64,000 bases of DNA from Vibrio tapetis subsp. tapetis (GTDB lineage: Bacteria > Pseudomonadota > Gammaproteobacteria > Enterobacterales > Vibrionaceae): contig NZ_LT960613.1 of NCBI RefSeq assembly GCF_900233005.1, positions 1-64,000 on the forward strand, read 5' to 3'. Position numbers and translations under genes: made by a program. Positions 16,492-24,562 of this stretch are shown piece after piece. Within the stretch, counting starts at the first letter, position 1. Each line of letters begins with the position of its first letter. A model generated the notes under the pieces. That model made no database searches and was not told the DNA's origin. It saw nothing but the letters and a program-made list of their open reading frames with translations.

Positions 16492-17277
16492 ATGATGATG
16501 AAAAAAATCCTGAGGGCAATCATTACCCTAACGCTGCTTGTTCATGGCCAGCCCGCTCTCGCCAATGACGCCCCGTTAGGGTGGCGATGGTACAACGAGC
16601 CCAAGTCCATGCCTGACACGCCCAAACCCAAGCCACTGCCAAGCAATACCCAAACCACGGTGTCACCGCCGAGCCCCCTCTCAGCCACGCAGCAAATGGA
16701 CTGGTTTCATTCTATGCACGATGAAGCCAAAAACGACGCGTTCATTCACCCAAAGGACAAAGAGAAACGGGCGCACTTCTTAGCCCTGAACCGTTTCATC
16801 ACCGCTCAAACCGATGAGATTGGCATGACCTTTAAAGCGGTCCTACTTGACAAGCCTGAGCTGTCTTACACCAAAGACCACCCAACAGAGCAAGCGGCCA
16901 GACAGCCCTATCTTGCCCTTGAAACACAAAAAAAGACGGACGCCGTCAAGCAAATGCAACAGGAGGGATGGGGTTTCTTCTTTGTCTACGAAGGCCGCGA
17001 TGCCCTTACCCAAAAATTAGCGCCCTCCATTCAAGCCTTTGCCGACGAGCATCACTTCGATTTGCTGGGCATAAGCACCGACCAGACCTTCATCACCAAC
17101 CTAAAAGAAAACCGGCACAACCAAGGAAAAGTGACCGTGCCCTTTACGCCGGCGTTGATTTTGGTGCACCCGGAGACGGGGGAGATGAAGCCATTGGCCT
17201 ATGGCTGGATAAGCCAAACCGACCTTCTTGGGCGGTTTTACAACGTGGCCACCGACTTTAAAGCCTCCGACTTTTAA
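16492..17277 (+). CDS. traF: Pilus assembly protein TraF
   Basis: A 261-aa periplasmic protein with a signal peptide ending near residue 24 (VHGQPALA) and the GWRWYNEP motif that marks TraF. The C-terminal half has a thioredoxin-like fold (GWGFFFVYEGRDALTQ, then VTVPFTPALILVHPETG) but contains no cysteine at all, so it cannot act as an oxidoreductase, as in F TraF. ATG 16492 is chosen among several because AAGG stands just before it; the open frame begins at 16465. It assists pilus extension with TraH, TraU, TraW and TrbC. Confidence 0.9.
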   Translation: MMMKKILRAIITLTLLVHGQPALANDAPLGWRWYNEPKSMPDTPKPKPLPSNTQTTVSPPSPLSATQQMDWFHSMHDEAKNDAFIHPKDKEKRAHFLALNRFITAQTDEIGMTFKAVLLDKPELSYTKDHPTEQAARQPYLALETQKKTDAVKQMQQEGWGFFFVYEGRDALTQKLAPSIQAFADEHHFDLLGISTDQTFITNLKENRHNQGKVTVPFTPALILVHPETGEMKPLAYGWISQTDLLGRFYNVATDFKASDF

Positions 17278-17366
17278 CAACGAGAATGTTTAATCCACCA
17301 AAAGCCACCACAAAAAAACACTGTCCATTTTAAATCCCTTTTGTTTATTTTCATCTTGGAGTATTC
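17278..17366. promoter_or_regulatory. Short spacer between traF and trbB
   Basis: An 89-base AT-rich gap, longer than most gaps of the operon, with a ribosome site TTGGAG before trbB. It may hold an internal promoter; no clear hairpin was seen. Confidence 0.3.
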
Positions 17367-17780
17367 ATGAATGTTATTCGCCCTGTCTTGCTGGCGCTCC
17401 TGCTGAGCGTCAATAGCGTGCACGCCGCCATGCAAAACCCATACGCCCTGGTGTTCTTTTTTGACAGCACCTGCGCCTACTGCCATCAACTAGCCCCCAA
17501 AGTTCAACAAGCCAGCCTCGACTTTGCGCTGCCAATCTACGCTTTTTCCGTGAACGGCCAAGGCATTCCAGGCTTTGAGGTACCCATTCCCGTCACGCAT
17601 GACATCGCCACCACCTTTTTCCCGCAAACCACCAAGCCGGTAATGCCCGCGACGTTCTTACTCAACGTCAACAGTCGTAAGTTCGCCAAACTCAGCATTG
17701 GCGATGTCGCTCAACGTCAGCTCAATCAAAGCATACAGCAAGTGCTCAGCGATCCCACCATTCAAAAGGCCCTACAATGA
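17367..17780 (+). CDS. trbB: Periplasmic thiol:disulfide protein TrbB
   Basis: A 137-aa exported thioredoxin-fold protein. The signal peptide ends at about residue 20 (SVNSVHA) and the redox motif CAYC is at residues 36-39 in FFDSTCAYCHQLAPK; the cis-Pro strand is KPVMPATFLLN. F TrbB is a DsbC-like isomerase that helps the cysteine-rich TraU, TraN and TraH fold; the active-site motif here fits. Its last codons overlap the traH start by 4 bases. Shorter than F TrbB (181 aa), lacking part of the N-terminal region. Confidence 0.87.
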   Translation: MNVIRPVLLALLLSVNSVHAAMQNPYALVFFFDSTCAYCHQLAPKVQQASLDFALPIYAFSVNGQGIPGFEVPIPVTHDIATTFFPQTTKPVMPATFLLNVNSRKFAKLSIGDVAQRQLNQSIQQVLSDPTIQKALQ

Positions 17781-19108
17781 TGCGCTCATTTACTCACCGC
17801 TTATGCACATTTTATGTGCATAAGCGCCTCTTTTCTTTATTATTCTTAAGCTTAGCTGCCCCCGTTACTTGGGCCGACACCAATAACGCGTTGGCGCGCT
17901 TTTTTGATGACACCAGTTATCAAGCCAACGTCAGCAACCCCACCGCGTATCAAGGCCAAGCGGCAAACTACTACAGTGGGGGCAGTCTTTTCGTGCGCAC
18001 GAAGATTGTCGATGCGCAATTGGTCAGCGTCACCGTGCCCGCCATCAGTGCCGGTTGCTCAGGCATTGACATGTTCATGGGCGGGTTTTCTCACATCAAA
18101 TCCGACCAATTGGTGAAGCTGGGCAAAGCCATCATTCACAACGCCCCGCCTTTTGTCGTGAATTTGGCCCTGCAAACCTGGGCGCCGCAGCTCAAGCAAA
18201 ACCTTGACCAGTTGCAAGCGACCCTCGACAAATACCTCAACCAATCGGTGAACTCCTGCCAAGCCGCGCAAGCGGCCATTGGGGGACTGGCGGCGTTTGC
18301 CGCGCCCGCCACAAAAAAACACGTCTGCGCCACCTTAGGCACGCAAAACAACGCCTTTTCAGACTGGGTGGAAGCGCAGCACCAATGCGGCGCCGGAGGA
18401 CAAGCGGCGGGGCAACTGGCGAGCGCCAAAGGCGATGCCAGCTTAAAAGACATGACCAAAACCAATCACAACGTGATTTGGTCCGCCATCATGACCAACC
18501 CCTTCTTAGCCGCAGACACAAAACTGGCCGAATTCATGATGAGCCTGTCGGGCACTTACGTGTACGACAAAAACGGCAAGCCCCACTACTACCCAAGCTT
18601 GCTCACGGACAACAACCTCATTCAAACGCTGCTAGAGGGCGGAAAAGGCGACATTTACCAATGCAAGAACACGGGCAAAGACGCTTGCGTCACTCTGACC
18701 AAGACAACCGCCCTCACCATCAGTAAAAACAACGGCATTGAACGTCGCATTCGCGCGATATTAGAAGGGCTGCTGCGCACCATTAACACCGACCAAGCCT
18801 TGACGAGCCAGCAAAAAGGCTTTTTGGAGTTCACCCAAACCCCGGTGCTGAAATTTTTCATTGATGCGACCGCCACCCAACAAACCCCGGATTTAGGTCA
18901 CTACGCGCGCATGATGTCGGTCGAGCTGTTAAACCAATACTTAACCAACATGCTCGCCATTGCCCGGCAATCGCTTCAAAACACCAACAATGACTTAAAA
19001 GACATCGAACGCATCACCCAAGACATCGACAACGCCAAGCGCTTCACCGATGGGCTGGCGGACAAAGCCATTCACGCCTTACTGAACAAGAACGCGCTCA
19101 TTGCCTAA
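17777..19108 (+). CDS. traH: Pilus assembly protein TraH
   Basis: A 443-aa periplasmic protein with a signal sequence to about residue 33 (LLFLSLAAPVTWA), the TraH start (FFDDTSYQANVSNPTAYQGQ) and the motif AISAGCSGIDMFMGGFSHI. C-terminal coiled-coil segments follow (about residues 370-430). TraH takes part in F pilus outgrowth with TraF and the other periplasmic factors. A perfect 12-bp hairpin lies within its first codons (17798-17826), which may limit translation of this gene or read-through of the operon. Confidence 0.92.
   Translation: MMRSFTHRLCTFYVHKRLFSLLFLSLAAPVTWADTNNALARFFDDTSYQANVSNPTAYQGQAANYYSGGSLFVRTKIVDAQLVSVTVPAISAGCSGIDMFMGGFSHIKSDQLVKLGKAIIHNAPPFVVNLALQTWAPQLKQNLDQLQATLDKYLNQSVNSCQAAQAAIGGLAAFAAPATKKHVCATLGTQNNAFSDWVEAQHQCGAGGQAAGQLASAKGDASLKDMTKTNHNVIWSAIMTNPFLAADTKLAEFMMSLSGTYVYDKNGKPHYYPSLLTDNNLIQTLLEGGKGDIYQCKNTGKDACVTLTKTTALTISKNNGIERRIRAILEGLLRTINTDQALTSQQKGFLEFTQTPVLKFFIDATATQQTPDLGHYARMMSVELLNQYLTNMLAIARQSLQNTNNDLKDIERITQDIDNAKRFTDGLADKAIHALLNKNALIA
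17798..17826. repeat. Perfect 12-bp hairpin inside the 5' end of traH
   Basis: CGCTTATGCACA (17798-17809) and TGTGCATAAGCG (17815-17826) with a 5-nt loop. Such a perfect stem within signal-peptide codons is unusual. A related motif (GGTGCATAAA hairpin) occurs after traG at 22028-22053. Confidence 0.75.
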
Positions 19109-19185
19109 GAAAAAGAGACGCCGAAAGAAACGCGAAAAGCAATTCAAAAGCAGACCCCACCCACATCAACCTATGGACAATAGCC

Positions 19186-22017
19186 ATGAGAACCTTGGAA
19201 TATTACACCTACACCGGCTCTGAGGTCGTGGCCAAGGCGCTGAACGCCTTAGCCACGTTTTTTACCACCGCCACTTTTGGCAGCTTCTTACAAATCTGCT
19301 TGGGGCTGGGGCTCATCAGTAGCTTGTTCATGTTCATGCTCAGCCGTAACCCCAAAGATTTGATTAAATGGGGCGCGGTGTTTTTTCTGGTGCCGTTATT
19401 GCTCATCAACATGAAAGCGCGGGTCCTGGTGATAGACAAAACCGAGCCGGGTAAGTTTTTCACCGTGGATAACGTGCCTTATCTGGTTGCGCTGCCCACC
19501 TATTTCTTTTCTACCGTCATGGTGGGCATGGCGGAAGGGGTCGAGGCGATTTTCACCACCTCCGATGATGAGCGTTATGGCCGCACGGGCATGATGTTTG
19601 GCTCTGAGCTGTATCAGCTTTCCAGACAATCGAGCGTACAAGAAGTGGCGTTAAAGAAAATCTGGAACGACTACTTTGATAACTGCATGATTGGCGATGT
19701 GCAAATCAACAACAAGTACAGTTGGGATACCCTCTTTTCCAGTCCCGACATTTTTGCGATGTTAGACACCGTGAGGCAAAGCCCCCTACGGGCGGTCTTT
19801 TTAGACGAAGGCGCGGGTAAGATGAGCTTTAAAACCTGCGCGCAAGTCTACCCCATCGTCAAAAAACGCTTCACCGACGCCGCCGGTGACAACCTCACGG
19901 CGCTGGCGCACCACCTATTAGGGAAAAATGCCGCCAAATACAAACCTCAAATCGCGCTGTCGCTTAAACGCAGCTACGATAAATACGTCAACATCTCCGC
20001 CTCAGCGTCCAACAACATCAAACAAAACATGGTGATGAACGAAATTCGCTACAACCTTGACCGCCTTGATCCCACTCAAAGCGCGCTCAACTACGCCTAC
20101 ACCCAAAACAAACTGCAAACCACGTCCATGTGGGCCTCGCTTGGCCTCATGGCCCGCGAGTACTTGCCTATGCTGCACACCTTGATTTTCATGCTGTTTG
20201 CCTGCTTGGGTTTCTTTATTGCGGGCGCGGCGGTCATCCCCGGACTGACCGCGCTGGTCTTAAAGAATTACGTATCCACCTTCGCGTACTTATCCACGTG
20301 GCCGACCTTGTTTGCCATCATTAATGCGCTGCAATTGTGGGGATTGGAATCCTTGTCCACCGATGTGTCTGGGCGCTTTGGGGGGCTGGTGCTCTCCAAC
20401 GCGAACGCCATGGATGAGCTTCACAGCCGCTTTGCTTGGATGACGGGCATTCTCATGATAAGCGTCCCGGCCATTGCGGGCGGCCTTCTCAAAGGAGGTC
20501 AAGCGGTCATGTCCAGCATGAACTACCAACTGGCGGGCATGATCAACTCAACCAACGCCCGCGCAAGCGCCGCGGCGGCCAGTGGCAATTTGGATTTTGG
20601 TAACATGCAGATGGACAACCACAGCATGAACAACACCAACGCCAACAAATTTGATGACAACACCTTAACCAACACCGGGCACACCTACACGCAAAAAGGC
20701 GATGGCTCCGTGAGTACCCAACACGCCGATGGCCGCATGACCTATGACAGCAGCCAAACAACCAGCCGGGGCAACATCAGCGCCAACACCCAAGCCATGG
20801 TGCAAGAAACGGTGCAAAACGCGCGCAGCAGTACGCAACAATCGCTAGACCAAACTACCACGCAGCTCGGCCAAACTCTGAATGCGGGCATGGCGCTCAA
20901 TGAGCGCTGGAATGACAGCGTCAGCAAAAACCTCTCTTACGGTGAGGGCGGCTCGACCGGCGTGAACTCACAAGTGAGCGAGGGCGTAAACAACATGCAA
21001 TCGGCCATTGATAACGTCAGCCAAAACACCGGCTGGAGCAAAGACCAATCGCAGTCGTACTTACAAAGCGTTCACGGCGGCGCGGATGCGGGCTTTGGCC
21101 TGGGCGGAAAAAGCGGCGCTGGCGGCCCTTCCCCGTTCAGTTTCGGCGTCAGTGGCGGGGTGAAATTCTCAGACGAAGAGCGGACCGCCTACTCAAACAT
21201 GAGCGCAGAGCAGCAACAGCAACTTGAGCAAGCCACGCAGCAATACAGTGAAGGCGCCACCACGGTTGCTAACGCCGCCTCGCAAATCGACCATAAAGAC
21301 ACGCGCAGCGATGTGGAGCAATACGCGCACGACTTTGCCTTAAACATGCAAAACACCCAATCCTTAACAACCAGCGCCATGAACAGTCAATCGCAATTGG
21401 AGGCCTTATCAGAAACCCAAACGCGCTTAGATTCTGGCTCGTCCAGCTTCTCCGCCAACTCCATCCAAGGATTCCAGAATTACTTAGAGGCCACTGCACC
21501 AAACCAAGAAGACGTCAAACGCCTCATGACCGCCTTCCAGCCGGAAGACATCGCCGAGGCGAAAGAAAAATGGCAAAACTACACCCGCACCGAAGCCTTT
21601 GCCTCAATCGCGGGCTTTGAGGGCGATAACAGCGCCAAAATCAAACGCATGGAGAGTGACTACCAAGCGGGGGCAACCCAAGAAGGAGAGAAACCTGCAT
21701 TAAGCCGTGGCCAACGCGGGTTAATGGATAAAGAGGGGGAACGCGTGCAATCGGCATTTGAGGCCACCACTGAGGCGGTGCTTAGCGCCAAACAAACCGG
21801 CGCCTTGTACAACGATGAGTATTTTGAGGGCACAAAAGAGAGCGTTTATAACCAGCAAGCGCGGGCGCAACAAGACATCGCGCCGCCTGAGTCGATGATT
21901 GATATCCGCATCAAACCCCAAGTCGAGGCAGAGCTTAACCCCGAAAGGACAGAGTACGTCAGCTCAGACCAAGCGTATCCGGCGGCGCCGGCTTACACCA
22001 AAAACCCAACACAATAA
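19186..22017 (+). CDS. traG: Mating-pair stabilisation/pilus assembly protein TraG
   Basis: A 943-aa protein with TraG layout. The N-terminal half is an inner-membrane domain with spans around residues 30-75 and 320-440 (LIFMLFACLGFFIAGAAVIPG and neighbours), required for pilus assembly. The C-terminal half is a long Gln/Ser/Asn-rich periplasmic region with low complexity (about residues 450-700) and a helical end; in F it acts in mating-pair stabilisation and entry exclusion by sensing TraS of the recipient. Size is typical (F TraG 938 aa). Last gene of the T4SS operon; a hairpin follows at 22028. Confidence 0.93.
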   Translation: MRTLEYYTYTGSEVVAKALNALATFFTTATFGSFLQICLGLGLISSLFMFMLSRNPKDLIKWGAVFFLVPLLLINMKARVLVIDKTEPGKFFTVDNVPYLVALPTYFFSTVMVGMAEGVEAIFTTSDDERYGRTGMMFGSELYQLSRQSSVQEVALKKIWNDYFDNCMIGDVQINNKYSWDTLFSSPDIFAMLDTVRQSPLRAVFLDEGAGKMSFKTCAQVYPIVKKRFTDAAGDNLTALAHHLLGKNAAKYKPQIALSLKRSYDKYVNISASASNNIKQNMVMNEIRYNLDRLDPTQSALNYAYTQNKLQTTSMWASLGLMAREYLPMLHTLIFMLFACLGFFIAGAAVIPGLTALVLKNYVSTFAYLSTWPTLFAIINALQLWGLESLSTDVSGRFGGLVLSNANAMDELHSRFAWMTGILMISVPAIAGGLLKGGQAVMSSMNYQLAGMINSTNARASAAAASGNLDFGNMQMDNHSMNNTNANKFDDNTLTNTGHTYTQKGDGSVSTQHADGRMTYDSSQTTSRGNISANTQAMVQETVQNARSSTQQSLDQTTTQLGQTLNAGMALNERWNDSVSKNLSYGEGGSTGVNSQVSEGVNNMQSAIDNVSQNTGWSKDQSQSYLQSVHGGADAGFGLGGKSGAGGPSPFSFGVSGGVKFSDEERTAYSNMSAEQQQQLEQATQQYSEGATTVANAASQIDHKDTRSDVEQYAHDFALNMQNTQSLTTSAMNSQSQLEALSETQTRLDSGSSSFSANSIQGFQNYLEATAPNQEDVKRLMTAFQPEDIAEAKEKWQNYTRTEAFASIAGFEGDNSAKIKRMESDYQAGATQEGEKPALSRGQRGLMDKEGERVQSAFEATTEAVLSAKQTGALYNDEYFEGTKESVYNQQARAQQDIAPPESMIDIRIKPQVEAELNPERTEYVSSDQAYPAAPAYTKNPTQ

Positions 22018-22027
22018 TAGTGATCGA

Positions 22028-22053
22028 GGTGCATAAAAATAGCTTTATGCACC
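22028..22053. terminator. Hairpin after traG, possible terminator
   Basis: GGTGCATAAA (22028-22037) and TTTATGCACC (22044-22053) pair perfectly with a 6-nt loop. The T run is missing, so it may be an mRNA-stabilising 3' end or an attenuator rather than a classical terminator. Confidence 0.5.
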
Positions 22054-22109
22054 GCTTAAGTACTGGTATTATGATCAGGTATTGAGTCTCACAATTAAAG
22101 GACATCGCC

Positions 22110-22640
22110 ATGAAACATTTTCTTGCGTTACTGCTGCTTACTTGTGCGAGTGCGCAAGCTCAAACGCACTCCCCGGAGTTAGATCAGTTACTTGAAGAGC
22201 TTCATCATCAATATGAAAACCCCACGCTTGCGGGGGCACAGCGAGACATGGCCGACGTAGGCAAACTCCCTTACTTCTTGATGCACATTGATGAGACGGA
22301 CACCGTTGAGAGCATGAGGCTGAACGCGTATTTAGACGGGCTTCAAGCGGCGTATCTGGGCAGCGTCAATCGTCAAAACGACTTAGGGGGCAACCACTGG
22401 TTTTGCATGCGTGACACCATGGCCATGCACCCCAAACGCAACCCTGAGTTTGTGAAAGAAATGATTTGGACGGTTCTAGAGAAAACGGCCAAGAATGATC
22501 CTGAACGATTTACTCGATATAACTATGCGACGGCATTTTCAATGTCAACAGCGGGCATTTTTGAATACGGATTACAAACTGAATACCCTTGTTACTCGCC
22601 CATTCCAAAATCATTGCATTTTATGGGCTGGAAATACTAA
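22110..22640 (+). CDS. Secreted protein after traG; candidate exclusion/immunity protein
   Basis: A 176-aa protein with a clear signal peptide (MKHFLALLLLTCASAQA, cleavage near residue 17). The mature part is helical with NAYLDGLQAAYLG, then HWFCMRD, and a C-terminal cysteine (YPCYSP). The order (signal, helix with LDG, a Cys-containing loop, helix starting FVKEMIW) recalls periplasmic Rap1a/Tai-type immunity proteins, but the match is not firm. It occupies the place between traG and traD where F carries the exclusion genes traS and traT, and no TraT-like gene is seen in this window. A role in exclusion is therefore a hypothesis. Confidence 0.65.
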   Translation: MKHFLALLLLTCASAQAQTHSPELDQLLEELHHQYENPTLAGAQRDMADVGKLPYFLMHIDETDTVESMRLNAYLDGLQAAYLGSVNRQNDLGGNHWFCMRDTMAMHPKRNPEFVKEMIWTVLEKTAKNDPERFTRYNYATAFSMSTAGIFEYGLQTEYPCYSPIPKSLHFMGWKY

Positions 22641-22664
22641 CCTCAAGAAAGCAAAGAGCACAAC

Positions 22665-22892
22665 ATGGATACGAATTGGCAAGAAAAACTCAAGCTCGAT
22701 ACAAGCAGTGTGGCGTTAGTTGAGTCTCGATTTGTCCGCACGACACAGTCTCAAACCGACGTAGCAAAGTGGATGCTGGATGAATGGATGCCGATGGATT
22801 CAGTGGTGGCCATAACGGGTTTACCGCTTGAAACCGTGGTGTTGATTGAACTGGAGATGACATTCGGCATAGGGACTCATGGCTTGCACTGA
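22665..22892 (+). CDS. Hypothetical 75-aa protein
   Basis: Not recognised. It follows the exported 176-aa protein by 24 bases and probably shares its transcript. Soluble and acidic, with no motif; the segment LDEWMPMDSVVAITGLP looks like a helix-turn-helix-like helix pair but is too short to call. A strong terminator closes the unit at 22947. Confidence 0.5.
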   Translation: MDTNWQEKLKLDTSSVALVESRFVRTTQSQTDVAKWMLDEWMPMDSVVAITGLPLETVVLIELEMTFGIGTHGLH

Positions 22893-22946
22893 CCACACAA
22901 CATCAAGGGAGCACGCCCCTTAACCTCATCGGCGTCTTTCTTGCAA

Positions 22947-22980
22947 AAAAAGCCCCACGCATGAAGTGGGGCTTTGGTTT
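22947..22980 (+). terminator. Rho-independent terminator
   Basis: AAAGCCCCAC pairs with GTGGGGCTTT around a 7-nt loop, with an A run before and TTT-rich sequence after, so it can work on both strands. It ends the 22110-22892 unit. Confidence 0.85.
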
Positions 22981-23448
22981 TCAATCATAAGGTTACACAA
23001 AAGTCACATAGAGCATTAATGTTGACTTATTTCGCTTGCCCGAAACAAACGAGTCAACACCTTACTCAAAATCTCGCCATTTGCCAATAAAAAAACGATG
23101 ACGTAGAGGTCAATCACTCACACCCTTTGGCGATGGTGTGCTGCTTGATGAAGGCGAAAAAGGTATATCAGCTCCTATCGCCTTCCACGCCTTATCCTTA
23201 AGGACAACCTCCGTGTCTCGTGACACCAAGCAGCCTAAAAAGCATATCGCAAAAATCCGTTGATTTCACGCATAAAAATGCACTCATCAAGGAGGGCATT
23301 TCGTTTACCTATGCGATAAAACCCCCAAACGATAAAACCATGAGTTAGCAAGGCATGTCTAAGGCTGCTGACTCTTTTATCGCCTGAGCCTAACTAAACT
23401 ACCACACTCCCTGATTGTTTTTCAACCGCCCCAATAAGGTGTCTCTCC
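22981..23448. other. Non-coding region before the 23449 gene
   Basis: About 470 bases with no supported gene. It contains the near-repeat GATAAAACCCCC / CGATAAAACCATGAG around 23314-23345 and several short inverted segments, but no clear promoter, hairpin with T run or RNA gene that I can name. Confidence 0.4.
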
Positions 23449-24036
23449 ATGATGAATAAAATCCTTACATGGTTATCCATGGCCAAAAGCGACGAACCCA
23501 ATGTCGATAAAGCCACCGGTGACAACCTCAATGCGTTTTTAATGCAATGTCAAAAACAACACGTTCATTTGGTTTTACCTGCAGACAAAAGTAAAACGCA
23601 TCCGTTAACCACGCTCATCCAACCTCTCAACCTTTCTCAAAACCAAGCCAAGCGCCTATTAAAAGCGCACTTATCGCCATTGACTCGCTTTCACCTCGGT
23701 CCTGCGGCCTTTTTCACGGCCATGAACCACCCTGAGCAACAAGCCTTTCCTTGTCAGGTGTGTGATAACTGCGCGCCTGGGTTATTTAAACACGATGGCT
23801 ACCTGGTTGCCGATACCTCATGGTGCAGTCAGTGTCACGAAAAAGGAGCGTGCATCGACGTGGCATTAATTGAGCACTACCGAAAATTCGGCATCGATGA
23901 TGACACGATATGGATAGCACTACCAAGAACTCGATGGGGTTCAAGAAATGGGCCTTCTACTTATCAATCACTTGAAGATATTGAAATGCGTTATCAAGCG
24001 GTGTTTGAGGGCGCAAAAAACAAATCACTCCTGTAA
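23449..24036 (+). CDS. Hypothetical zinc-ribbon-like protein
   Basis: A 195-aa cytoplasmic protein, family unknown. The middle carries two CxxC pairs (FPCQVCDNCAPG and SWCSQCHEKGAC, about residues 99-141), a probable zinc ribbon. The N-terminal part is helical and basic. It sits upstream of a small membrane protein and traD in the same direction. Similar small zinc-finger genes are scattered in conjugative operons, sometimes as regulators or exclusion-linked proteins; no function can be assigned here. Confidence 0.65.
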   Translation: MMNKILTWLSMAKSDEPNVDKATGDNLNAFLMQCQKQHVHLVLPADKSKTHPLTTLIQPLNLSQNQAKRLLKAHLSPLTRFHLGPAAFFTAMNHPEQQAFPCQVCDNCAPGLFKHDGYLVADTSWCSQCHEKGACIDVALIEHYRKFGIDDDTIWIALPRTRWGSRNGPSTYQSLEDIEMRYQAVFEGAKNKSLL

Positions 24037-24059
24037 TCAAGTTTAAAGAGCTTATTATC

Positions 24060-24452
24060 ATGACCATACCGCTACTCACCTTAGTGTGTTTGACACTTCA
24101 ACTCACGTTGGTTTTGAAAATCATTACCTTAGCTTGGGGTTCACTGAAACAGACACGTAAAGCCGCTCAAAGCATAAAAATAGCATTAATACTGACATCC
24201 ATAATTTGTCTTTTCTACAGCTTACCTATTGGGTCGAACATTAGCATTATCTTCACACACCCGATCCTTTCATTTGTTACTTTTTCTTTTTTAACCCTAT
24301 CACTTCAAAATACTGAAAGCCCTAGCCAAGAAAGAACGCTCTCGTATATCAAAAGCCTGATGATTATTGATTTCTCCATCGTCTATTGCTTTGTCGGCTT
24401 GTTAGCCTTCGATGCAATGACAAGTAAACATCACTCTTATCCATTCTTCTGA
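24060..24452 (+). CDS. Small integral membrane protein
   Basis: A 130-aa protein with about four hydrophobic spans (residues about 4-26, 41-58, 65-82, 100-120) joined by short loops; no enzyme or transport motif. It is 23 bases after the zinc-ribbon gene and upstream of traD. Size, topology and location before traD are those of the F exclusion protein TraS (inner-membrane, about 150-170 aa), but TraS proteins diverge too much for a call by eye. Noticeably more AT-rich than the tra genes. Confidence 0.6.
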   Translation: MTIPLLTLVCLTLQLTLVLKIITLAWGSLKQTRKAAQSIKIALILTSIICLFYSLPIGSNISIIFTHPILSFVTFSFLTLSLQNTESPSQERTLSYIKSLMIIDFSIVYCFVGLLAFDAMTSKHHSYPFF

Positions 24453-24562
24453 TTGCTCAACACTAAAAGGACAAAAACACCACCAACAAACACACTTCGC
24501 ACTCCCTCTTACTGCACACATCAGAAAAACACGTTCACGCTCACTCGTTATAGGAAACCATT

